Part shown: positions 21,050 through 31,517 of the stretch, one piece after another | How the letters are laid out: each line of letters starts with the position of its first letter | Numbering within the stretch: position 1 is the first letter of the stretch | Source: Brachionus manjavacas | Lineage: Eukaryota; Rotifera; Eurotatoria; Ploima; Brachionidae | Length of the DNA: 64,000 nucleotides | Assembly (NCBI GenBank): GCA_019054805.1 | Contig: JAHQIY010000012.1 | Coordinates: forward strand, 1,178,001 to 1,242,000 | Direction: 5' to 3' | Translations under genes and position numbers: made by a program | Notes under the pieces: model-generated | What the model saw: the letters and a program-made list of their open reading frames with translations, nothing else | The model's database searches: none | What the model was told of the DNA's origin: nothing

Positions 21050-21480
21050 GTTATTTTTTTGGGTCTCCCAGCACTTGCGACTTGACCCAAAGTTAGATAC
21101 CAAGATTCTTTAGGAAACTAGTCAAATAGACGTTCACGATAAGCAATCCCGATGATGTGCTTGCACATGTAATGTTTGAACCATGATGGACATGTACATG
21201 TGCTAAGCTTCCAATTATCTTTGTTTAATTGTACGATGCGTAGTTCTTGAAAAGTTTCAAGAAATTGCTGGAAATTGTCCCATTCGCATTTATTTACTAA
21301 CTGAAGAAATTTTTTACAGCGATCTCTGTCGAAAACATTTGGTTCTAGTTCGTTTGATTATATTTTATTTTTTTTTAAAAAATTATTTACAGTTGTAAAA
21401 TCTAAACTTTTAAAAAGAATTCCCTTACACAGACCCAAAGAACCGTTCTTGGAACTCAATTTTTTCATTTTAATTGAGTG
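21050..21480 (-). pseudogene. Mutator-like (MULE) transposase C-terminus with SWIM zinc finger
   Basis: On the minus strand a frame from about 21360 to 21119 reads LQLVNKCEWDNFQQFLETFQ and then CTCPSWFKHYMCKH, the CxC...CxH SWIM finger that ends MULE transposases, followed by IIGIAYRERLFD and a stop. A basic GRPKK tail follows in another frame near 21075-21060. The DDE catalytic part is not seen. Confidence 0.7.
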
Positions 21481-21686
21481 CAACAAAAGATTCCACTTTT
21501 GTTTAATTTGATTTTTTGCTTCATTTTTGAAATTTTACACCTTTGTTTAATCAATTTGAAAATAAAATTTAAAAATTTAACTTAATGGGATTAAATGATT
21601 TTGATTGCACCATCTTCCATTAATTCTTGGATTGTAAAGAATTTGCCCAAATTTTATTTTGGATAATTCTATTAATCTTTTATCGT

Positions 21687-21893
21687 TTAACTGTGGTTGT
21701 TGGAATAAATTCTTCCTTTTTCTTTTAAATTTTCATTATTATAAATAAAATAAACTTTTAAAAATCTAAATAATGTTGAATATTTTGTATGGCCAAATAT
21801 ACATAAGGAAACTATATGGTAAAAACAATTCCTGTCTCCAGGAGTTTGTGGGTAAATATTCTGTCTTGAATGCCAGATAAAGTAAATTTTCAA
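21687..21893 (-). pseudogene. OTU-like cysteine protease fragment from a transposon
   Basis: The 68-residue frame contains PGDRNCFYHIVSLCIFGHTK, close to the OTU active-site block (GDGNCLFRAIS...G), with the catalytic Cys kept and the preceding Gly changed to Arg. The histidine block is absent. OTU domains are carried by some Helitron/Helentron and MULE elements, and remnants of both types flank it. It is too short to be a host deubiquitinase. Confidence 0.45.
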
Positions 21894-22269
21894 TTCGGTT
21901 CTCTATTTTAAAAGCTAAATTAAACAAATTTTTTTCTCATGGTAGCTTCTCTATGAGTTGCTGAATAAATAAGCTGTTTGGGGAAAAAAATTTGTTTATT
22001 TCCTTCCTTTTGTTAGAAATATTGAGCATTGAATTATTGAAATAAAAATTTTTGATATTTAAGTGCTTGCTCCTGATAAATTTGTTAATTGCTCCTAATT
22101 ATAAAATAAAAAATAAATAAAAAATTTTAAAAAAAAATTTGATTCACCTTCAAAATCGATTATTTCATCTTGCATGATAAAATTTTTATTTTTAGTTTGA
22201 ATAATTAGTAGAAAAATCTTGGCTTAAATTTATTGTTGAATTATACTGTTGGACTGATAAAATATAAAT

Positions 22270-22720
22270 TTTCTTGAAATTTTTGGATTTAGATAAGACT
22301 CAAGTCCACTCATAGCTTGGTTTTTCTCAATGTATTCTAATAGTTGAACAATCTGCTAATCAGCTATTATCGAATATTCATTAAATTGCTTAATAAGTAG
22401 ATCTTTTATTTTTTTTGCACTCGAAAGCGCAACAAATGCTTGACAATAAATTGAATTCACTGAATTTTATGAATAGTCTGGGCTGTGGCATCAAATATGG
22501 GAAATTGAATTGGATAAGTTATCATTCCACTTTTGTTTAATTTGATTTTTGCTTCATTTTTGAAATAGCTACCAATTTTCCACCTTCAAGCCTTACTACC
22601 ATTGTTTTATCATTACTATCCACATATATGCCCAGTGCTCCATTTACTAACCCGCTTTCAACTTCTATATTTTTAGTAATCATTATTGGATTCTAAGGAT
22701 ATATTTATAACATTCTCTCT
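22270..22720 (-). pseudogene. Pif1/Helitron-type helicase C-terminus, decayed
   Basis: On the minus strand, in broken frames: MITKNIEVESGLVNGALG, the NxD/E..xGLVNGxxG block of Pif1 and Helitron helicases; then ATAQTIHKIQ (helicase TIHKxQG motif); then QAFVALSSAKKIKDLLI (VALSR motif region). Stops lie between the pieces. Since the host Pif1 gene would be intact, a Helitron relic is more likely. A 42-44 bp segment of it (gattccacttttgtttaatt onward) also occurs at 21491-21534. Confidence 0.6.
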
Positions 22721-22804
22721 AAACATCCAGGAACTTTGTCTGGTTAACTGAGTCTAAAATTTAGCTAAACAAAGTTGTTAACCAAATAGCTTCTCTTTAT
22801 TGAG

Positions 22805-23130
22805 ATCAATATCAGAGTGGTTAATGAATGGAACGCCCTGCCTGCCTCCGTCGTCAACGCCACCTCGGTAAACCAGTTCAAGAACCGATACGACGTCTTC
22901 CGGTCTTGTACCCAAACTACCGTTCCATAGGCACCACAAACAATTTTATTATTTATTCGTTCTATTGCAAAAATTATTTAACTTTTTTTAACCCTAAAAT
23001 TTTTATTGTATATTTCTATCAGTGTTTTATCTCATTATGTGCAACGAGCTACCATAGGCGACCTCTCATGTAGGACGCCTCCGCAAGCTAGCCTTGCTGT
23101 AGCTTTTTTATAATAATAACAATATTGGAA
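22805..23130 (+). mobile_element. LINE family B 3' end (CR1-like C-terminus and tail)
   Basis: The frame VVNEWNALPASVVNATSVNQ FKNRYD matches the RxxNxWNxLPxxVVxAxSxxxFK pattern at the end of CR1/jockey-like reverse transcriptases. Its GC content is clearly higher than its surroundings. The 3' untranslated part (gtgcaacgagctaccatagg ... cgcctccgcaagct) is repeated inverted at 39235-39345. It is therefore a second LINE family distinct from A. Confidence 0.75.
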
Positions 23131-23830
23131 TAAACTCGATTTTTTTTGTTAAACTAGTAATTTAATTTTTCAATCAAATGTTAAGATCTTTATTGCTTAA
23201 AACACAAAAAAATTTATTTTATGGCCATTAAATTGTTTATACATAGGTACTGGGATTATGGCCATTTATACATTTATAGAACCACAGGGTAATTTGCAAG
23301 GATTTAGGGTAGGTCTTACCATCTTCCTTTGTTTTATATGATTTAAAAAAGATTAGAGTAAGCTTTTCATTTAGAATAAAAATTTTGATTCTAAATGCAA
23401 ATGTTCTCAAAATCCAAATCGTTAAGAAATGGGTTAGCATTTAATAATTAATAAACTGAATTGAAAATGAATATTTTTTTTGGAACATTTTATACAAGCT
23501 TGGCAAAGGAGCGAAATCTCGAGCCAATATTTATTTATTTAAATAAAGACGTTTATCATCATCACCAAGAAAATATTTTTGGTATTGGAAAAAAATTTGA
23601 TGAAAATGATGAATAGCTAAAATAAAAATAAAATCTGAGAGCAAAAACTCCTATAGCTCTTTGACGTATTTTGTGCCTTGAAAATAAATCAATACGTTCC
23701 AAAGACTGATATTTAATTTACTTTTTTTATAATTGTTACCTGAAAAAATCGAAATTATTTTTATTATTTATTTAAAAAAATTTTTTGCTAGGTTACACTG
23801 AACAAAATAAGCATTTATTAATAAATTGCC
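23131..23830. other. Upstream region of the calpain-like gene
   Basis: AT-rich DNA with no recognised gene or repeat partner; presumably it contains the calpain-like promoter and 5' untranslated region. A 67-codon minus frame at 23237-23440 has no features. Confidence 0.3.
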
Positions 23831-26800
23831 ATGATCAGACCATTTTTAAACCAAGACTTTAATTCACTTAAATCCGAGGTTTTGGCTGAAGGCCGCCTTT
23901 TTGAGGATGAAAAATTTCCATCTAACCACATTAGCATTTACCGGAACAAAGATTTCACTGAGCAAAAAATCGAATGGAAGCGACCAAGCGAATTGTTTGC
24001 CGAACCAAAATTTTTCCTTGATTCCATTCAAGCTGCTGATCTAAATCATGGTCTAATAAAAAATTGTCAGCTTATTGATTCCATTCCGACTCTACTGAAC
24101 AATAGAGACAATTTTTACCGAACTATTCCTGATGATCAAAATTTTTCAGAGTCCAGCTATGCAGGAATATTTCACTTCAGATTCTGGCTGAACGGGCAAT
24201 GGGTTGATGTAGTGGTAGACGATCGCCTACCAGTTGGTGAACAAAATCAACTTTTATTCTGTAACAATAGAGTTAATAAAAATGAGATGTATGCACCTTT
24301 GTTGGAAAAGGCTTATGCTAAATTTAAGGTGTGCTATGAATTCTTAAGTGGCTTGATTCTGCCTGAAATTTTATTGGACTTGACAGGTGCAGTGGCCGAG
24401 CAGTACAATTTAACCCGGTGTCTTCCGACCCAAGAGTCTGATCGCTATCTTTGTCCAAATAGATTATGGGAAATTTTGTGCAAATACTCAAGTTTAAATT
24501 CTCTTTTTACTTGTTCAGCAAGCTTAAAGCCAAATCAGAGGATGGATCAACTTTTAAGCCTAGGAATCCATGGAGAAAAAGAGTACACAATAAGCAAAAT
24601 TTATGAAATACTTAAATTAGACGAACAATTCAATGCTTTTAGAGACCTTAAAGGCCCAAAACCTCAATATGAAATTCAAAGAGTCAAAATCTTATTGTAA
24701 ATATTTTTTTTTGACAATTTACCTATTTTTTGAAATTTTTTCACATAAAAAATAAGCTCTGCTGTTTTATATTAGGGAGTCTAACATTAAATGGTTAAAT
24801 CAAGTGTCAGAATAAAAGTCTAACAAAAGCCATTAGTACTTGAATTTACAATGAGATTAAAATATCATAAATTTACCATTTTTTGAAGTTTATCTTCTCA
24901 CAAATTAATTGAAATTGAAATAATTTTCTTAGAATTTCGATGTAAAAATTTTTAAAAATTCAATTTTTTTTTATTTTACAATAATAATATTATGTATGAC
25001 ATAGCTTTTTTACCACATTGGTTTTACAAGAATGCCTGGATAAAAAATGCCACGATACCATAATACTACTACAAATGATAGTATATCTTCTTTGAGAAAT
25101 TTCAAATTTTTTTCGACTAACTGTGCACAATAATTAGTACAATATGAAAAATATAAAAATTTTAAATTTTGCTCTCTTTTAATTCATTCTAAACTTGTTA
25201 GATAAAAATTGATAATCGATATGATTAAGTAATGTTTTAAAGCAGACAAAAATTGATTAAAATTCATAGCAAATATTCTGATTGCACCGATAGAATTTCA
25301 ATTTAAATGATGAATTAAAACTTTTCTTATGTCGATCTTGTCTAGCATGTTTAGACTTTTCAAAAAAAAAATTGCTTAATTTGTGTTTAGAAAGCAAAAA
25401 AAATAAACTGAAACATTCTTCTAATATTTCAATTTTTTTTTTTAATCTAGTTTTTCTTTCATCAATTTCTGCTCCATTCTTTCAAGACCAAAAGCTAAAA
25501 GAAGATTTGGAGAGCGCGAGTTTTTTTTTAGTTCAGATTCTTTAGATGATTATGCTCTCTTTGCTTTGTAATTTTTTTATCTCCATATTATTAAGTGTAT
25601 AATTTTCATATCCATATATTAAGACAGACCTGACAATTACTAAATACAGATCGATTTTATTTTCACTTTTAGTTTTTGATTTTCAGTTTGGAGATGTTTA
25701 ATTAATGCAATCGCTTTAAAAGCTGATTTTATACGATTTTCAATTTGGTCTTTGCCAAGGTATTCTATGTTTACAACAATGTTTATCTCTTCATTCTACA
25801 TCCTAGTTTTTTTCTTAAATTTTTTTCCCAAATTATATGAATTGCGTTTTGTCTGCATTAAATTTTATTTCATTTCTAATTCCAAATCTTTCGCAGATAT
25901 CTAGTGCTTCCTGAAGTTCTTTGATGTTTGACATAAGCTATGTAACTTGGTGCCCAGATTTTTTGATTCTATTTCATTAATAAGATCTTCGACGTATTGA
26001 AAAAAGCTTAGACGATAGAGGACCATCTTGTTTAACTCCTAAGGTCGTTCTGAATAATGAGCTCATTTTTTTCGGTTCATTCCTAAGGCCATTGGGTAGT
26101 TATAATAATTTTTTAGGCATATCCAGATTTTAAGTTGGGTTTTATCAATTAATTTTTCAAAAGGATCTTCCTGATCATTTTATTAAAAGCCTTGCTTGCG
26201 TCTATATGTTTCTATTTTTTTTTGATAAGATGATTTATTGTTTTAAAACAGAAAAAATTGCATGAAAAAAGAGCTTTTTTACTCAAATCCAAGTTGATTC
26301 TCAGGATGAGTGGTTGTAATTAATAAGCATGATTTTTTCGAATATATTCGATATCACATCAGATACTGTAATTGGTCTAATATTGTTGGTGTAATAAATT
26401 GTTTTTTTTATCTTTAGTAATTGGTACTATTTTCTCAATGTTGAAAAGACTTGGGTCTGTATTGATGTTAGGCTAATTTCACCCAGACATTTCAGTACTC
26501 TAAGCCTCAATTGATGAAGTGCCATTCTCGTAAACTTTCCCTTTAAATATAGACCAAAAATCTTCAATAGGTCTTGCTTCAGACAAATTTTCAGGGTTGT
26601 GCAACTTTTCTTTAAAAATAATAAAAACAGCAGCTTTTAAAGTAATCTTTGGCATGGATTAAAATAAGGTTCCGACTGCAAAACGTCCACAATATCTTAG
26701 GATTCGATTTTTGACTTCAAATTCGTAATCTGAAAAAAACAATGCTTAATAAAAATAAACTTTAAAGAAAATAAATGATTTCAATAAAAATTGAGAAAAT

Positions 26801-28262
26801 ATCCTCTTTTTCAATTGATTTTTTAGGCTCAAAAACTTATTCAGAAAAACCGAATGGTAAAAAATTTATTTTCTTTAATTCAAGTATATTAAGTATTATA
26901 ATTTTAAAATAATTAAAAATTATTTTTTGTAAGGATTTAATTTGTTAAGGTTCCGGCAATGCAAAACGTCCACATGGTTTTACTTTTTCAAAATTTTGTT
27001 CAGAATTCTCTCTAGTTTCAGAATTTGTATATCTCATTTGGGGTCAGAGGGTCCTATGGGATTGGTTACAAAAAAAACAAAAAAATGGGTAAAATTTCGG
27101 CTTTTTTTGAATAAATCTCGAGCTTAATTTTTTTTTTGAAGAAAAAAAAAATATTTTCTAGTAGAAAATTTTTTTCTCTACAAGATGGTATGTGATTTAT
27201 ATATCTTTTGAATATGTTTGCAAAAGATATTCTCATCGGACCGAAGCATACTTTTGACAATTAAAAAACTCTGTAGCGGAAAAATTCTTTTTTCAACATA
27301 AGGTACTTGAATTAAAGAAAATAATTTTTTTACCATCATAAGGTTTTTCTGAATAAGTTTTTAATTTCGAAGATGACAATAAAATATTATAAAATAAAAA
27401 GAGTTAAATTTATTTATCAAATTAATTAAAGATAAAAATTTTATTTTTTGACATTAGAATTCAAAACCCTGTTGGCAAAGATGAGATCTACAAAGGAAAA
27501 TGGAAAGCAGATTCTGTAGAATGGATGCAATTTGATTCCAAAATAGTTGAAATTCTTTCCGCTGACAAGTCTCAAAGTCCTAATCAGTTTTTAATGGATT
27601 ATGATGAATTTTTCAATAATTTTACCACGATGAACATATTTCATCCCAATAATGCAAATTCACAGTCTGGTTTTAAGTTTAGCCAAATACACAATGAATG
27701 GGTTGCGGGAGTAAATTCGGGAGGATGTGGCTATTATCCGGCAGTTTATTGGACTAATCCTCAACACGAATTTATTATTCCGACATCAGTAAAGCATTCA
27801 ATGGGCTTAATATCGATCATTCAAAAAGATGATCCAGAGACTCGAATTAGTCAGAGTGAGACATTTTTGGCTAATTCGGAACAAATTGGATTTCATGTCT
27901 ATGCAATTAAACCAAATGCAGTTAAGAATTCTATGGGAAATTATGAAAAGCCGGATATGAAGAGGGTGGCTACGATCAAATCTTTTAAGAGACAGAGACA
28001 AGTGGCAAAAAGAGTTTTTCTGCCTCCAAGCAAATATATAATTATGCCATGTACTTATGACAAGGATAAGAGTGCAAAGTACTTGTTACAATACTATTTT
28101 GATATACCAGATAAATATGAAAACAAGGAGTCTGATGACCAAAAAGATAACAGTAAAGATCTTTATGAAAAATGGTATTTTGAAGGAATGAGTGACAAAG
28201 ATATTGAAAATTTAACTAGAAAAGCTCAGTCTGCTACTTCGGCTGCATGTTCAATTATGTAA
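23831..28262 (+). CDS. Catalytically degenerate calpain-like protein with C-terminal CaaX box
   Basis: Two exons, 23831-24696 and 27458-28262, joined in phase 2 across a 2761-bp GT..AG intron, give 556 residues. The first exon covers a CysPc-type domain: EWKRPSELF, then the active-site region in which the usual GDCWLLA reads KNCQLID (Cys kept, Trp lost), then FRFWLNGQWVDVVVDDRLPV and YAPLLEKAYAKF. The usual GHAY histidine block reads HGEKEYTI, so the catalytic His is missing. Across the junction ILLIQNPVG keeps the catalytic Asn, but the following Trp is Val. The second exon holds the C2-like calpain domain (NEWVAGVNSGGC, YWTNPQHEF). There are no EF hands. The last four residues, CSIM, form a CaaX prenylation motif. 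It resembles known non-peptidase calpain homologues. Confidence 0.88.
25560..26260 (-). mobile_element. LINE family C reverse-transcriptase fragment in calpain intron
   Basis: On the minus strand: GVKQDGPLSS (the GVrQGcplS block), FNADKTQFI, NIEYLGKDQIENRIKSAFKA and IVRSVLIYGYENYTL, the order found in the palm, thumb and C-terminal region of RTE/CR1-like elements. Frameshifts and stops show it is dead. Its sequence differs from families A and B. Confidence 0.7.
26640..27365. mobile_element. Inverted-repeat element in the calpain intron
   Basis: About 57 bp at 26828-26886 (aaaacttattcagaaaaacc then ttattttctttaattcaagt) is nearly exactly complementary to 27299-27365. Two direct copies of ggttccg...gcaaaacgtccaca lie at about 26668 and 26949. 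The pair would fold in the pre-mRNA close to the 3' splice site (27456-27457). It looks like a MITE inserted beside a small duplication. Confidence 0.65.
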
Positions 28263-29485
28263 TCTTTTAAAGATCAACTCGAATTTTTTATTTAATATAA
28301 AAATATCTAAAAAATCGAAAATTGATTGAATTTTTTTATTCTTTTGCCTAATTTCAAATTTAAATAAAATTTAAAATTTTTGAGTCTTATAATCCTGAAT
28401 ACCAATTCATCGTTTTTCATATTCAAATTCAAAATAAGGTAAATAATTTGATTATAAAAATAAAATAAACTAATTCAAGTAACTTTGAAAAATTATTACG
28501 ATGTCTAACAAACAAAGGCTTACTCTTAAATAAAAGTCCTATATGTTTGAAATTTTATTAATAAGAAAGGTGAGCTGTAAAAACAATTTAAAAAAGTTAA
28601 ACCAAATATGTCATATCATTAGTTGATGTCTTGAATAATTTATCAACTAGAGCTTATTAGAATTCATTTTACCTTATTTGGCAATTAATAAATATATCTT
28701 TATTCGTTTTAAGGATCGTGTCACGTACTTGATTTCATATAATATAATCAACTCTTTTTTTATTATTATAGATCATTTTATCATTAAATTAAGAATTAGT
28801 TGTAACAATCTTTCTATTCTCTAATATTACATTACAAATATGTCAAAATATTTTTTTTTAAAATGGTAATCAACACATAAAAATTCTTTTTAGCTTTACT
28901 AAATGCGTTTTTAATTTTTTTAATTGATTTCATTTTGATTTCTGTGATCTTAACTTTTAATGAAAAATTTTTTTTATTAAAATTATTTTCACTTTCAAGA
29001 TTCTTAAATTTTCATTCAGTCAATTCAAGTATCGCTACGATGCCTTAGTGACCGGTCACCAAGTTTTTACCACATAACAATTTTAATTTTAATTTAATTT
29101 GAAAGATTGAGCTAAAGAATGGTATTATAAACTTTCATTCAAAAATTCCAATAAATAATTTTTATTCTTAATCAAAATATGGATTTTGCACTACAGGTTT
29201 TTCTGTTAGTTTTAAAAGGTAAAATAAACAATGTTTCAATTAACAGTCCAATTCAAACGATCAAATAAATAAATAAATAGATAAATTTAATTTTTAATAT
29301 TTTCAAGTAGATAGATTATTTTTTAATCTAATTGAATGTTTATTTCGAATTGAAAATATCACCACCTAATTTAAATTTATTTAAGAAGAGATTACTGAAT
29401 TTTAACATTTAAATAGAAGAAATTTACAAGCTTGAATAAAATTTCTTTAAATTAATTAATCTGTAAATTAACTGTCTCGATATGC
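28263..29485. other. Spacer after the calpain-like gene
   Basis: AT-rich DNA. Apart from probable 3' untranslated sequence just after the stop, I find no gene, repeat partner or RNA motif. Confidence 0.3.
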
Positions 29486-29489
29486 AATT

Positions 29490-29720
29490 CCTTTGATACA
29501 TGTGCTTGCACATGTAACGTTTAAACCACAATGGACCATCAAACCAACCATTCACCGAAAAATTTATCCATGTAGTCTCAAAATAGGAAGACAACTATTA
29601 AATAATTATTTATTTTTTTTAATGACAAATCCTTATTAATAGCTTTAATTTACAATAAATTAATTTAATTCACAATTATTTATTTTAAGTTGCAAATATA
29701 TAATATAATTGACAAGCAAG
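29490..29720 (-). mobile_element. MULE SWIM remnant and a shared AT-rich repeat
   Basis: On the minus strand 29560-29500 reads PLWFKRYMCKHMY, the core of the SWIM finger seen at 21119-21360; nothing else of the transposase remains. From 29627 to 29718 about 90 bp (aatccttatta ... aatataattga.aagca) match 62282-62395, so that stretch is a repeat in its own right, perhaps a terminal region of the same element type. Confidence 0.5.
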
Positions 29721-30061
29721 TTCAATACTTAAATACTTTTCACATGTCACCTATTACAATTTATCAATTTTTAATTTTCTTTTTTATATTTTAACTTATA
29801 CTTAGATATTTGGTGCAACTCTGGATGCTGCACTATGTTGCAATTACAGAGCTGAGTTTATAACTTTAGAAAAAAATGTTAATCAATTTTTTACATTTTT
29901 TTTTCTTTTTATCATTATGTACTAAATTCACAAGACCTTTTATTTTTAGCTTGGTTTCTTTTGAATTTTACATATTAAAGAAAATTATAGATATTTTCTA
30001 TGTCAAATTTGGGAAATATTTTAATGAACTCAATAAAGTGTATATTTACAAGAGACCAACA

Positions 30062-30190
30062 TGACAAGTTTTTTTTTCTATTTTACATTTTTAGAAATAA
30101 TTTCGTATTCTACAAATTTTAACATGCTTAAGTATTGAGTTTAAATTAAACAAAATTTCAAAAAAGTAAAATAGAAAAAAAAACTTTAAA
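30062..30190. mobile_element. MITE family M1, copy 2
   Basis: Starts gacaagtttttttttctatt and ends with complementary aaaatagaaaaaaaaac. Internal words attttaacatgcttaagtat and aatttcaaaaaagt match the copy at 44468-44625. No coding content. Confidence 0.75.
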
Positions 30191-30199
30191 TTTCTTCTT

Positions 30200-30640
30200 C
30201 TATCAGAATTTGTGGTCTGTTTGGGACTTTTAGGTATCATCTGCCAACTTATATCCGTTTTAAGACAAACATATGAAAAAAGGTGTTTTTTCCGCGCTAT
30301 TTCCGAGAAATGTAATCGGAATGAGCTGAAACAAAGAAGATATTATTTATTAGGAAGGTCAAAACAGATACCAGAAACGTGTCTCTTTTTCTAATTCTCT
30401 TAGAAGACAAAACACTTTTTAAAATTAACTTTATAACACTTTTTAAAATTCAAAAACAAATCAAAAAGTAATTTAATTAGACTGTTTGCCCAAAGTTATT
30501 TATAAATTGTTTATAAATAAACAAAAGTATATAGTCATTCTATTGTGATATAATGCTGTCTATAGTGCGTAATGTGAATTAGGCACTCCGTTAGAAAACT
30601 GACAACAACATACTACTACTTCATTATTACAACAGTAAAA
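30200..30640. other. Unassigned stretch with a short open frame
   Basis: A 60-codon plus frame (30212-30394) reads GLLGIICQLISVLRQTYEKR then a basic part; it is hydrophobic at the start but too short to name. Copies of cactttttaaaattaact make a small tandem at 30411-30450. Nothing else is seen. Confidence 0.25.
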
Positions 30641-31259
30641 CACATGCGCTTCAAATTTCAAAACTGACCATTTTTTCAAACAATCACAAGTGTTACGTAA
30701 TAATCGAAATAGGGTTTGTTTGATTACGTAACTCTTTTCTAAAAAAAGAAAGCAACATTAAACATTTAATCATATTTTGACCATTTGAAAAAAGAAGCAT
30801 CTTAGAGTCTTAAAAAAATTCAAAATTAAAAGAAGACAAAGCTAAGTTAAGATATTAATTATGAGTTTATGCAAAGAAAATCAATTTGTATTTTGACTTT
30901 TCGTTTTTTCTTATTTCAAAAACTAGAAATCAAAAATTTTTCAATCGATTACGTAACACTTTACTAAAATAAAAAGCATCATTAAACATTGAATCATATT
31001 TGACCATTTGAAAAAAGAAGCATCTAAAGCGAGTCTTAAAAAAATTCACAATTAAAAGAAGACAAAGTTAAGTATTCTGCCATAGGCGAGAATATGCTTG
31101 GTTTGTGGTTCCAAGCTAGTCGTGAGCAGGGTCGAGATCGCAGCATTGTGCTCGGTTGAGTGGCCTTGTTCATTGATGAACGTCCCACAGTCTTCTTTTG
31201 GCCATAACTATGCCATAGCCGGTCCCAAGCCCGGTCAACAACAAAAATAGGAGGGTGGC
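30640..31259 (-). repeat. Interspersed repeat R, inverted copy 4, with tandem flank
   Basis: 31007-31259 is the full R unit on the minus strand, with the core nearly identical to the plus-strand copies. Its AT-rich tail region (tttgaaaaaagaagcatct, agaagacaaag) is repeated at about 30716-30845. Further out (30640-30715) the duplicated LRR upstream block can be recognised (tcacaagtgttacgtaat). So the same R plus LRR-upstream combination that occurs at 5768 and 12066 sits here in inverse orientation, 18 kb away and 0.26 kb upstream of PPP2R3C. Confidence 0.8.
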
Positions 31260-31517
31260 ACATTGACTTAAAATAATCTGGCTTGTAAATACTGCGCTTG
31301 TAGCTAAGCCCTTGACCACTTCTAATCGCTCTTCTAAATTCCACTGCTAATACTTAAGACAAATAAAGCTTAAACAGTAAAAAAATGCAAATTTAAAATT
31401 TAAACATAAATTATTAAGTCCAAGCAAACATAATTAATTAAACTGGTTGCTTTCAAAATAATTTGCATTTTTGAATATTTCAATTTAATACGTTCGCTGC
31501 TTACACAGTCGGTTCAA

